In this document: positions 1-8,030 of the stretch, in pieces
How the letters are laid out: every line of letters starts with the position of its first letter
Position numbering within the stretch: position 1 is the stretch's first letter
Assembly (NCBI GenBank): GCA_014872655.1
Contig: WHHJ01000022.1
Span: 1 to 28,274, forward strand
Source of the DNA: Clostridia bacterium
Lineage (GTDB): Bacteria > Bacillota > Clostridia > Oscillospirales > UBA644
Direction: 5' to 3'
DNA length: 28,274 nucleotides
Translations under genes and position numbers: made by a program
Notes under the pieces: model-generated
Database searches by the model: none
What the model saw: the letters and a program-made list of their open reading frames with translations, nothing else
Told to the model about the DNA's origin: nothing

Positions 1-855
1 GAAGCCGGGTATTTGGATGTGGCTCCACTGGATAAAGGCGAAAATATTCGTCGGGAAATTTGTTTAACCCTTGAAGAAATGGGTATTCAGCCTGAAAGTT
101 CTTGTCATAAACGCGGGCCGGGACAAGATGAAATTGATTTTAAGTTCGGCCCGGCTGTAACGGCTGCAGACAATTTAATCACATATAAAAGTGTTGTAAA
201 AACAATGGCTGCCAGAAATGGGTTGTATGCATCTTTTATGCCCAAGCCGATTGCAGATAAAAGCGGGAGCGGACTGCATTTGAATATCTCGTTGTATCGC
301 GGCGGCAAAAATGTGTTTGAATGCGCGCCGGAGATTGCAGAGAGTTTTATTGAAGGAATTTTAAGTAAAATCGGAGAAATAACAGTCTTTTTAAATCCGT
401 TAACCAATTCGTATGCGCGGTTTGGCTGTTTTGAAGCGCCGAAATATATCGCCTGGTCCAAAGACCGTGCGCAGCTGATTCGGCTTTTGGGTATGCGTCC
501 CGAAAATATGCGGATGGAATTGAGGTCCCCAGACCCCGCATGCAATCCTTATATTGCCATGGCGTTGATTTTAAACGCCGGAGCAGAAGGCATTGAAAAA
601 CGCCTTGCTGCGCGGCCGGCAATTGACCTGGATCTATCTTCTACACCGCTGAATATTTTGGAAAAATTGGATTCTTTGCCAAACAGTTTGTCCGAAGCGG
701 TAGAATTAGGGCAAAACAGTGACTTTGTTCGCAGCATTATCCCACAACATGCATTACAGCATTACATGGATCAAAAGCGAAATGAATATATGGCATATTT
801 ACAGGCAGATAATCGTGAGCGGTTTGAAATGGATTTGTATTTTAAGAATATATAA
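1..855 (+). CDS. glnA: Glutamine synthetase-like protein, 5' end cut by the window, altered metal site
   Basis: This is the C-terminal catalytic part of a type I glutamine synthetase (ATP + glutamate + ammonia to glutamine). The frame is open from base 1 (reads EAGYLDVAPLD), so the true start lies upstream. Family motifs seen are GPGQ-x-E, FMPKP, GSGLH (metal-binding His), the FEAP flap glutamate, the S-x-x-R substrate/ATP arginine region and MELRSPDP. The usual HHE motif before GPGQ is instead C-H-K: the glutamate matching Salmonella Glu212, an n1 metal ligand, is lysine (codon 109-111). Other ligands in view are kept. It may therefore be a diverged or inactive paralogue; the N-terminal half is not visible. 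It ends 30 bases before carA, in the same direction, with no terminator between, so cotranscription with the carbamoyl phosphate genes is likely. Family membership is sure; activity is uncertain. Confidence 0.9.
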   Translation, partial: EAGYLDVAPLDKGENIRREICLTLEEMGIQPESSCHKRGPGQDEIDFKFGPAVTAADNLITYKSVVKTMAARNGLYASFMPKPIADKSGSGLHLNISLYRGGKNVFECAPEIAESFIEGILSKIGEITVFLNPLTNSYARFGCFEAPKYIAWSKDRAQLIRLLGMRPENMRMELRSPDPACNPYIAMALILNAGAEGIEKRLAARPAIDLDLSSTPLNILEKLDSLPNSLSEAVELGQNSDFVRSIIPQHALQHYMDQKRNEYMAYLQADNRERFEMDLYFKNI

Positions 856-885
856 TGCCGCATCGTTTAGAATGGAGGAACAACC

Positions 886-1965
886 ATGCAGGAGCAAAAC
901 AGATTTTTGATTTTGGAGGACGGGCACGTTTTCCGGGGAACCTCTTTTGGTTCTTCTGAAGATGTTGTCGGCGAACTGGCTTTTTCCACGTCAATGTCCG
1001 GATATTTGGAGGCGTTTACCGATCCCGGAAACTTTGGCCAGATTGTGATACAAACTTTCCCGTTAGTTGGAGATTATGGGATTATCCCCGAAGATGCACA
1101 GTCTGATCGTACTTATATGCGGGCTTTGATTGTGCGAGAATGGTGTCAGGTCCCTTCTAATTTCCGGTCTCAGATGGATATTGATACTTATATGAAGCAG
1201 GAGCATATTGTAGGACTTTGCGATGTGGATACACGAGCGCTTACGCGTATTGTTCGGCATAGTGGAACCATGCGGGCTAAGATTACAGATCATTATACAG
1301 AATCAGAAAGAGAAAGTATTTTAGCTCAGTTGCGGTCTTATAAACCGGAAAATGCTGTTATGCAGGTGACCTGCCGCGAGATCACCAAAACAGAAGATCA
1401 AGGAAAAAAGACCGTTGTAGTGTGGGACTTGGGCATCAAAAAACAGTTGCGGCAAGAATTGTTAAATCGTCATTGTACGGTCATTACGGTTCCTGCAACC
1501 ACAACGGCTGCTGAGATTAGTGCGTTTCGTCCGGACGGCGTTTTGATTGCAGGGGGGCCTGGGGCTCCGGAAGAAAATCCTGCCATTGTTGATGAGATTT
1601 CCATTCTTTGCCAGAGTGGAGTTCCGGTATTTGCGATTGGGTTAGGACACTTACTGGTTGCTCTTTCGCAAGGTGCAAAGATCGAAGCGTTAAAAGTTGG
1701 GCATAGAGGCGAAAACCAGCCTGTTAAGGACGTAAAAACCGGACGCGTTTATATCACTTGTCAAAATCACGGATATGTAGTTGCCTCGGATACTCTTGGT
1801 ACACAGGCAGAAATGTGTTATGTGAACGCAAATGACGGGACCTGCGAGGGCATTCAGTATCTGGACAAACCTGTTTTTTCTGTACAGTTCCATCCGGAAG
1901 CAGCCGGCGGACCGTTAGATATGGAGTTTTTGTTTGATCGTTTTATGTCAATGATGGGGGAGTAA
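886..1965 (+). CDS. carA: Carbamoyl phosphate synthase small subunit, nucleophile cysteine replaced
   Basis: CarA normally hydrolyses glutamine and passes ammonia to CarB for carbamoyl phosphate, the precursor of pyrimidines and arginine. The protein has 359 residues, the usual size, with the N-terminal CPSase domain (SGYLEAFTDP) and a C-terminal class I glutamine amidotransferase domain (GGPGAP, QNHGY, FHPEA with His336 and Glu338). The nucleophile elbow, normally G-I-C-L-G-H-Q, reads A-I-G-L-G-H-L: the catalytic Cys is Gly252 (codon 1639-1641) and the conserved Gln is Leu256. The glutaminase is thus expected to be dead, leaving CarA as a structural partner of an ammonia-using enzyme. The start ATG has a GGAGGAAC ribosome binding site in the gap after glnA. 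It lies 4 bases before carB. The frame is otherwise intact and well conserved, which argues against simple decay. Confidence 0.96.
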   Translation: MQEQNRFLILEDGHVFRGTSFGSSEDVVGELAFSTSMSGYLEAFTDPGNFGQIVIQTFPLVGDYGIIPEDAQSDRTYMRALIVREWCQVPSNFRSQMDIDTYMKQEHIVGLCDVDTRALTRIVRHSGTMRAKITDHYTESERESILAQLRSYKPENAVMQVTCREITKTEDQGKKTVVVWDLGIKKQLRQELLNRHCTVITVPATTTAAEISAFRPDGVLIAGGPGAPEENPAIVDEISILCQSGVPVFAIGLGHLLVALSQGAKIEALKVGHRGENQPVKDVKTGRVYITCQNHGYVVASDTLGTQAEMCYVNANDGTCEGIQYLDKPVFSVQFHPEAAGGPLDMEFLFDRFMSMMGE

Positions 1966-1969
1966 AGAT

Positions 1970-4900
1970 ATGCCGTTAAGAAAAGATATTAAAAAAGTAT
2001 TGCTGATTGGCTCGGGTCCGATTGTCATTGGACAAGCCGCCGAATTTGATTATGCCGGGACCCAAGCATGCCGAGCATTGAAAGAAGACGGGCTGGAAGT
2101 TGTCTTGGTCAATTCCAATCCGGCAACCATCATGACGGATAATGCAATGGCGGACAGAATTTATATTGAACCGTTAACAATTGATGTGTTAAAGCGTATT
2201 ATTGAAAAAGAAAAACCAGACAGCATCTTATCTACTTTAGGCGGCCAAAATGGTTTGACCTTATCTATGCAGTTGGCAAAAGACGGCTTTTTGGATCAGC
2301 ACCATGTTAAATTATTAGGGGCACGGCCGGATACGATCGACAAAGCAGAGGACCGACAAATATTTAAAGATACCATGGTTGCTATCGGTCAACCGTGTAT
2401 TCCTTCCAAGGTGGTAAACAATGTCCAAGACGCTGTTACCTTTACGGGAGAGATTGGATACCCGGTTATCATTCGACCCGCTTTTACGCTTGGAGGAACC
2501 GGCGGTGGAATTGCGCATGACGAGGCTGAACTTCGGGAAATTGCTTCGAATGGGTTAAGAATGTCGCCGATTACGCAGATTTTAGTGGAAAAATGTATTT
2601 CCGGCTGGAAAGAAATCGAATTTGAGGCCATGCGCGACAGTGCCGGCAATGTGATCACCATTTGTTCAATGGAAAATGTGGATCCGGTCGGTGTGCATAC
2701 AGGGGACAGTATCGTGGTTGCGCCTGCCGTTACGCTTTCGGATAAGGAATATCAAATGCTGCGTTCTGCTGCGGTCAATATTGTTTCGGCTTTGCAGATC
2801 GAAGGCGGATGCAACTGCCAGTTTGCGTTAAATCCGGATAGCTTTGAATATGCTGTCATCGAGGTAAATCCTCGTGTTTCCAGATCTTCTGCGTTGGCTT
2901 CTAAAGCAACGGGATACCCGATTGCAAAAGTGGCTACCAAGATTGCGATCGGTTATACGCTTGATGAGATAAAAAATGCCGTTACAGGAACCACGTATGC
3001 TTGTTTTGAGCCTTCGATTGACTATGTGGTTGTTAAATTTCCTAAATGGCCGTTTGATAAATTTGTATACGCCAATCGTAGTTTAGGCACTCAGATGAAA
3101 GCTACCGGTGAGGTTATGGCCATTGGCCCAACCTTTGAACATGCGTTGATGAAGGCGATTCGGGGGGCAGAAATTTCTCATAATACATTGGACGACGCCT
3201 CGATGTCTCAACGGCAAACGGAGGATTTGCTGCAGGCGATTGCAGAGCCTACAGATTTGCGGTTGTTTGAAATTTTTGAATTGATTAAGCGCGGCGTTTC
3301 TATCCAGCAAATTCATGATGTCACCATGATGGATATCTGGTTTTTGGCCAAGATACAGAATTTGTGGACCATAGAACAACGTTTAGAAACCGAAACGCTG
3401 ACTCGGGAGCTATATTTGCAGGCCAAGAAGATGGGCTTTAAAGATCAGTCGATTGAACAAATTAGTGGTCAAAAAATTGAACAGCCCGCTCATGCCGTTT
3501 ATAAGATGGTGGACACCTGTGCGGCAGAATTTGCGGCGCAGACTCCGTATTTTTATGCGACCTATGACGAAGAAAACGAGGCGCTGGAATTTTTGAACCG
3601 GGAGGATCATTCGAAAAAAACGATTGTCGTTTTGGGTTCCGGTCCTATCCGTATCGGGCAGGGAATTGAGTTTGACTACGCCTCTGTTCACTGTGTTTGG
3701 TCGTTGAAACAATTAGGGTATGAAGTGGTTATTATCAATAACAATCCCGAAACCGTTTCCACGGATTTTGATACAGCAGACAGATTGTATTTCGAACCTT
3801 TGACAGACGAAGATGTCATGAATGTGTTAAATACGGAAAAACCGTATGGTGTCGTCGTTGCTTTTGGTGGTGGAACGGCAATCAAATTGACCAATTATCT
3901 GGATAGTCAAGGCGTTCGTATTTTAGGTAGTTCTGCGGACAGTATTGACCGGGCGGAAGACCGGGAACGGTTTGACGAGTTGCTGGAATCTTTGCAGATC
4001 AAACGGCCTGCCGGAGATACGGTGTTTACGACAGAAGATGCGTTGGCGGTTGCCCAAAGACTTGGATATCCGGTTTTGATGCGTCCGTCTTATGTTTTGG
4101 GCGGACAAAACATGATTATTGCTTTCAACGAGGCGGATATTCGGGAATATATGGCGATTATTCTGGCTCAAAATATAAAAAATCCGGTTTTGATCGATAA
4201 GTATTTAATGGGTGTAGAACTGGAAGTTGACGCTATTTGTGACGGCGAAAATATCTTAATTCCGGGCATTATGGAGCATATCGAACGTACGGGAATCCAT
4301 TCCGGAGACTCCATTGCCGTATATCCGGCATGGAATGTCGATGATCAGATGACCGAGAAAATTATTGATTGCACAAAGCGGCTGGCTATTGCATTAAATA
4401 CAAAAGGTTTAGTCAATATTCAATACCTCATTTATCAGAATGAGTTGTATGTGATTGAAGTCAATCCGCGTGCATCCCGTACGGTTCCGTATATCAGTAA
4501 GGTAACAGGTGTCCCGATGGTGGACTTGGCAACAAGAGCGATGCTGGGAGAGTCTTTGCCGGATATGGGATACGGAACCGGATTATATCCGATTTCTCCT
4601 TATGTTGCTGTTAAAGTTCCGGTATTCTCTTTTGAGAAATTGATCAACGTAGATAATCACCTCGGTCCGGAAATGAAGTCTACGGGAGAGGTATTGGGTA
4701 TAGCCAGCACATTGCGGGAAGCTTTATATAAAGGCTTAATTGGTGCGGGATATAAATTAAACAATGAAGTTCGAAACGGCGTTTTGATTACCGTTCGTGA
4801 TACGGACAAGGCAGAAGCGATTGATGTTGCCAAGAAGTTTTCAGATCTCGGATATCGTCTGTATGCAACCGCAGGAACAGCTAAAGTGTTACAGGCAGCC

Positions 4901-6022
4901 GGATTACAGGCAGAAGAAGTAAAGAAGATTCATGAAAGTGCGGACTTCAATACGCTGACATTGATTGAAAGCGGCAAGGTCAATTACGTAATCTCTACTT
5001 CTGCAAAGGGTAGGATCCCGACTCGAGACAGCGTAAAAATTCGGAGAAAAACAGTAGAACACAGTATCCCGTGTTTAACCAGTTTGGATACGGCTAATGC
5101 TGTTGCCAACAGCATTGAAAGCCATTATTCACAAGAATCGATTGAATTGATCGATATCAACCATATGAGAAAAGAAAAACAAAAACTGCATTTTGTAAAA
5201 ATGCAGGGCTGTGGGAATGATTATATTTATTTTGATTGTTTCAAGCAGCAAATCGACAATCCCAATGGATTGAGTGTGGCTTTGTCAAATCGTCGAATCG
5301 GCATCGGCGGCGAAGGTGTCGTGCTGATCTCTGCTTCGGATTGTGCTGATGCAAAGATGCGCATGTTCAATTTGGATGGTTCCGAAGGGAAGATGTGCGG
5401 TAATGCCATTCGAAATGTCGGCAAATATCTGTATGATAATAAAATGGTGTCCGGTCAGACTATGACGATTGAGACTTTAAGCGGAATTAAGACCTTGACG
5501 GTTACCACGCAGCACGGGCTTGTAACGAATGTAGAGGTAGATATGGGCAAAATCGAATTTTCGCCCGATAAGATTCCGGTCAAGATGGATATGGATCGAA
5601 TTGTCAATGTTCCGGCAGAAATTGCAGGGGAGTCCTATCAGATTACATGTTTGTCGGTAGGTAATCCGCATTGTGTCGTTTTTGTGGACGACATAGAAAA
5701 ACTGGATGTAGCAAAATTAGGTCCTAAATTTGAAACAGATCCGTTGTTCCCGGAACGGGTCAATACAGAATTTGTTCGGGTTTTGGATGACCATACGCTT
5801 CGGATGCGTGTTTGGGAGCGCGGAAGCGGCGAAACCTGGGAATGCGGAACCGGTGCTTGTGCAGCCGCCGTTGCCGCCATTGAAAACGGATATTGCCGGC
5901 GCGGCGAAGAGATTACCGTCAAACTGCGTGCAGGCGAACTGAAAATCAGATATGGGGATGACGGTTCCGTCAGTCTATATGGAAATGCCGTCAAAGTATT
6001 TGAGGGCGATGTTGAAATCTGA
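1970..6022 (+). CDS. carB-dapF: Fusion of carbamoyl phosphate synthase large subunit and diaminopimelate epimerase
   Basis: One open frame of 1350 residues holds two complete enzymes. Residues 1 to about 1062 are CarB: two ATP-grasp halves (GSGPIVIGQ near 14; GSGPIRIGQ near 556; EVNPR in each) and a C-terminal MGS-like regulatory domain (TAGTAK). CarB makes carbamoyl phosphate from bicarbonate, ATP and ammonia. Residues from about Met1066 to 1350 are DapF, which epimerises LL- to meso-diaminopimelate for lysine and peptidoglycan; both catalytic cysteines are present (MCGN, Cys1143; ECGTG, Cys1292). There is no stop between them and no convincing Shine-Dalgarno site before the internal ATG at 5165, so a real fusion is likely. 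A second-half GGQT motif reads GGGT (Gly635). A GGGGGAG site in the end of carA serves the start. The operon stops at the hairpin after the gene. Whether the product is cleaved or works as one chain cannot be seen. Confidence 0.93.
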   Translation: MPLRKDIKKVLLIGSGPIVIGQAAEFDYAGTQACRALKEDGLEVVLVNSNPATIMTDNAMADRIYIEPLTIDVLKRIIEKEKPDSILSTLGGQNGLTLSMQLAKDGFLDQHHVKLLGARPDTIDKAEDRQIFKDTMVAIGQPCIPSKVVNNVQDAVTFTGEIGYPVIIRPAFTLGGTGGGIAHDEAELREIASNGLRMSPITQILVEKCISGWKEIEFEAMRDSAGNVITICSMENVDPVGVHTGDSIVVAPAVTLSDKEYQMLRSAAVNIVSALQIEGGCNCQFALNPDSFEYAVIEVNPRVSRSSALASKATGYPIAKVATKIAIGYTLDEIKNAVTGTTYACFEPSIDYVVVKFPKWPFDKFVYANRSLGTQMKATGEVMAIGPTFEHALMKAIRGAEISHNTLDDASMSQRQTEDLLQAIAEPTDLRLFEIFELIKRGVSIQQIHDVTMMDIWFLAKIQNLWTIEQRLETETLTRELYLQAKKMGFKDQSIEQISGQKIEQPAHAVYKMVDTCAAEFAAQTPYFYATYDEENEALEFLNREDHSKKTIVVLGSGPIRIGQGIEFDYASVHCVWSLKQLGYEVVIINNNPETVSTDFDTADRLYFEPLTDEDVMNVLNTEKPYGVVVAFGGGTAIKLTNYLDSQGVRILGSSADSIDRAEDRERFDELLESLQIKRPAGDTVFTTEDALAVAQRLGYPVLMRPSYVLGGQNMIIAFNEADIREYMAIILAQNIKNPVLIDKYLMGVELEVDAICDGENILIPGIMEHIERTGIHSGDSIAVYPAWNVDDQMTEKIIDCTKRLAIALNTKGLVNIQYLIYQNELYVIEVNPRASRTVPYISKVTGVPMVDLATRAMLGESLPDMGYGTGLYPISPYVAVKVPVFSFEKLINVDNHLGPEMKSTGEVLGIASTLREALYKGLIGAGYKLNNEVRNGVLITVRDTDKAEAIDVAKKFSDLGYRLYATAGTAKVLQAAGLQAEEVKKIHESADFNTLTLIESGKVNYVISTSAKGRIPTRDSVKIRRKTVEHSIPCLTSLDTANAVANSIESHYSQESIELIDINHMRKEKQKLHFVKMQGCGNDYIYFDCFKQQIDNPNGLSVALSNRRIGIGGEGVVLISASDCADAKMRMFNLDGSEGKMCGNAIRNVGKYLYDNKMVSGQTMTIETLSGIKTLTVTTQHGLVTNVEVDMGKIEFSPDKIPVKMDMDRIVNVPAEIAGESYQITCLSVGNPHCVVFVDDIEKLDVAKLGPKFETDPLFPERVNTEFVRVLDDHTLRMRVWERGSGETWECGTGACAAAVAAIENGYCRRGEEITVKLRAGELKIRYGDDGSVSLYGNAVKVFEGDVEI

Positions 6023-6027
6023 TTCAT

Positions 6028-6061
6028 AAAAAGAGGTCTCTGTTAAAGAGACCTCTTTTTT
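6028..6061. terminator. Bidirectional terminator between dapF and hflX
   Basis: A perfect 14-base-pair stem (6028-6041 with 6047-6060) around a five-base loop has an A run on one side and a T run on the other. It can therefore end transcription from both converging genes. Confidence 0.93.
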
Positions 6062-6062
6062 A

Positions 6063-7346
6063 TCATTCGTCTTTGATGAATTCGGAAAATCGATTTCGAT
6101 TTTCTTCGTCCAGCAGCGCTTTTAGAATCGTACCGTTTTCCGTATATTCTTCGGATAGAATTTTACAAGTTCGATGCAGAACATCCAGAAGGCTGGCGTG
6201 TGTATAAGGAATAAAAAGCGTGTGCTGCTGAACCTGAATGACTTGTTTTAAAATGTTTTGTTTTAGTTCCGGCAGTCCTTGTCCGGTTTTTGCACTGGTA
6301 AAATAACAATGAGGATTTTTTAGTTTTTCACTTAAAAATACCGAATTTTGTAAAACGGGCGAACAATCCGGAACATCACATTTATTGAAGATTTTAAAAA
6401 CGGGTTTATCTGCTACGCCCAAGCTTTCCAGTATTTGGTCCACCGTTTTTATTTGACTCTCACAGTCTTCGTCACTGACGTCGATGACATGCAAAATTAA
6501 ATCTGCTTCAACAGACTCCTCTAACGTTGATCGGAACGCGTTAATCAAATCGTGCGGTAGTTTTCGAATAAAACCTACCGTATCTACTAATAAAACAACG
6601 CTGTTTTCATCCGTTTGCATTTTGCGAATGGTAGGGTCTAACGTTGCAAACAGCTGGTCTTGTGCATAAACATCTGCATTCTCACAGAGAGCATTCATTA
6701 AAGAGGATTTTCCTGCATTGGTATAGCCGACCAGAGCCACGGTTGGAACTTGATCTTTTTTTCGTTTTTTTCGCAGCTGAGTTCTGCGAGCAGAAACTTG
6801 CTGAAGTTGTTGCGTCAGATAAGAAATACGGCGCTTGATATGTCTTCGGTCTGTTTCTAATTTCGTTTCTCCGGGGCCTCGGGTTCCGATTCCTCCTCCA
6901 AGACGGGACAGTGCTTTTCCATAGCCCAACAGTCGGGGTAGGCGATATTGGTATTGTGCCAGTTCTACTTGCAATTTCCCTTCAACGGAACGGGCTCTGG
7001 AAGCAAAGATATCTAAAATCAGCGTTGTTCTGTCGATGACGCGGACACCTAACAATTCTTCCAATTCGCGCACCTGGGATCCCTTTAGTTCTTCGTCCGT
7101 TACGGCAAGATTGATCTCGTTTGTTTCGCAAAATTCCGCAAGTTCTTCGGCTTTTCCGGCACCGATATAAGTTGCCGTATCCATTTTTTCTCTGCGCTGC
7201 AAAACTTTTGCAACCGTGATAATATGAGCCGTGTCGCACAGTCTTTCCAATTCATCAATGGATTTTTCGGCTTGTCCGTCGGCGTAATCAATCCCGATTA
7301 AAAGGGCTCTGTCCTGGTCTTCATCTTCTTTTAATAATTCGTGCAT
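6063..7346 (-). CDS. hflX: GTPase HflX
   Basis: HflX is a ribosome-associated GTPase that splits stalled or hibernating 70S ribosomes under stress. The 427-residue protein has the usual full length. The N-terminal HflX domain carries the glycine-rich segment RLGGGIGTRGPGE (residues about 148-160), followed by a basic coiled stretch (residues 165-198) and the G domain with the P-loop GYTNAGKSS (207-215), DTVGF (G3) and NKCD (G4). The start is supported by an AAGGAGCC ribosome binding site just upstream on the minus strand. It is a single-gene unit, convergent with carB-dapF and divergent from the methyltransferase gene. Nothing is odd in the frame. Confidence 0.96.
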   Translation of the reverse strand: MHELLKEDEDQDRALLIGIDYADGQAEKSIDELERLCDTAHIITVAKVLQRREKMDTATYIGAGKAEELAEFCETNEINLAVTDEELKGSQVRELEELLGVRVIDRTTLILDIFASRARSVEGKLQVELAQYQYRLPRLLGYGKALSRLGGGIGTRGPGETKLETDRRHIKRRISYLTQQLQQVSARRTQLRKKRKKDQVPTVALVGYTNAGKSSLMNALCENADVYAQDQLFATLDPTIRKMQTDENSVVLLVDTVGFIRKLPHDLINAFRSTLEESVEADLILHVIDVSDEDCESQIKTVDQILESLGVADKPVFKIFNKCDVPDCSPVLQNSVFLSEKLKNPHCYFTSAKTGQGLPELKQNILKQVIQVQQHTLFIPYTHASLLDVLHRTCKILSEEYTENGTILKALLDEENRNRFSEFIKDE

Positions 7347-7407
7347 ATTGGGCTCCTTGTTTTATCTGGTTTTTACTTGTTTTTTACCTTTATTTTGTCT
7401 TTTTTAT

Positions 7408-7434
7408 TTTATAACACAATTGTTAAAAATACAA
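7408..7434 (-). promoter_or_regulatory. Possible hflX promoter
   Basis: On the minus strand TGTTATAAA gives an extended -10 (TATAAA at 7413-7408) with TTGTAT (7434-7429) upstream at 15 bases. The spacing is short, so the -35 assignment is uncertain, but the position before hflX fits. Confidence 0.4.
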
Positions 7435-7457
7435 GGGGAGGAAATGAATTCAACCTC

Positions 7458-7486
7458 TGGAAAAAAAATTCAAAATGTGTTATAAT
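7458..7486 (+). promoter_or_regulatory. Sigma-A promoter of the methyltransferase-pyk unit
   Basis: A perfect TATAAT (7481-7486) has an extended TG element two bases before it and a weak -35, TGGAAA (7458-7463), 17 bases upstream. The first gene starts 35 bases downstream with an AAGAGG ribosome binding site. Confidence 0.75.
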
Positions 7487-7520
7487 AAAAAAGAAAGTTG
7501 GAGAATAAGAGGACTTTGAT

Positions 7521-8030
7521 ATGAATGCAAAGCAGAAACCGAAAATTGAGTTGTTTTTTTCGGGACTAAATGAAAAATACCGTCAAAATAAAGATTATTT
7601 TCAGCAGTTGTCTTGGACGGTTCGCTCCGGACGAAAAGAATATCGCGGAAATGCGATCGAAGAGAACGGGCGGTTTTTATACCGGTTTGCCGGAAATCAG
7701 AATTATGATTCCTTTTCGGCTTTGTTGTCGGCCGTGTTGGAAATGATTATAACCTATGATTCAGCTGTTGTAGAATACGCAGAGCGCGGCGGCGGAACAA
7801 GAATTTTGATGGATGACAAGAATGTTCGGCTGGAGAAATTTGAAACACAGGCAGAGCAGGTTCAGACATTTGGACTGAAAGAAAAAGAGTATCACTTAAA
7901 TTTGGCAAAAGCGTCGCCCTTGCTGCGTCGGCTCGGTTTTTTAACCGATGACGGCAAATTAAAAAATGACATGATTCGAAAATATAATCAGACCGATCGT
8001 TTTTTTGGATTTAATCGGGAATATGTTTGA
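7521..8030 (+). CDS. SAM-dependent methyltransferase, N-terminal part (frame broken)
   Basis: This 169-residue frame looks like the N-terminal substrate or RNA-binding half of a Clostridia SAM-dependent methyltransferase of the Methyltransf_32 type. No catalytic motif lies in it; the SAM-binding motif is in the next, overlapping frame. The reading should pass from ...QTDRF into LDLIGN..., and does so if the T run at 8000-8006 has six rather than seven T. In the sequence as given the frame ends instead after ...FGFNREYV at a TGA. The start ATG has a suitably spaced AAGAGG. The function of the intact family is not established to my knowledge. The break could be a sequencing or assembly slip, a mutation, or slippage during expression. 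Confidence 0.75.
   Translation: MNAKQKPKIELFFSGLNEKYRQNKDYFQQLSWTVRSGRKEYRGNAIEENGRFLYRFAGNQNYDSFSALLSAVLEMIITYDSAVVEYAERGGGTRILMDDKNVRLEKFETQAEQVQTFGLKEKEYHLNLAKASPLLRRLGFLTDDGKLKNDMIRKYNQTDRFFGFNREYV

Noticed and set aside
5131..5158. Repeated ATCGAT near the carB-dapF junction as a hairpin or recombination site
   Set aside because: The arms are only six bases with a seven-base loop and lie in coding sequence; no further symmetry is seen.
5638..6027. Long antisense open frames over dapF and elsewhere
   Set aside because: They lie opposite clearly conserved enzymes, show no family motifs and lack ribosome binding sites.
8028..8030. TGA recoding as the explanation for the broken methyltransferase
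   Set aside because: Reading through TGA does not reach the frame that carries the SAM motif; a one-base shift is needed. TGA is also used as a normal stop by other genes here.
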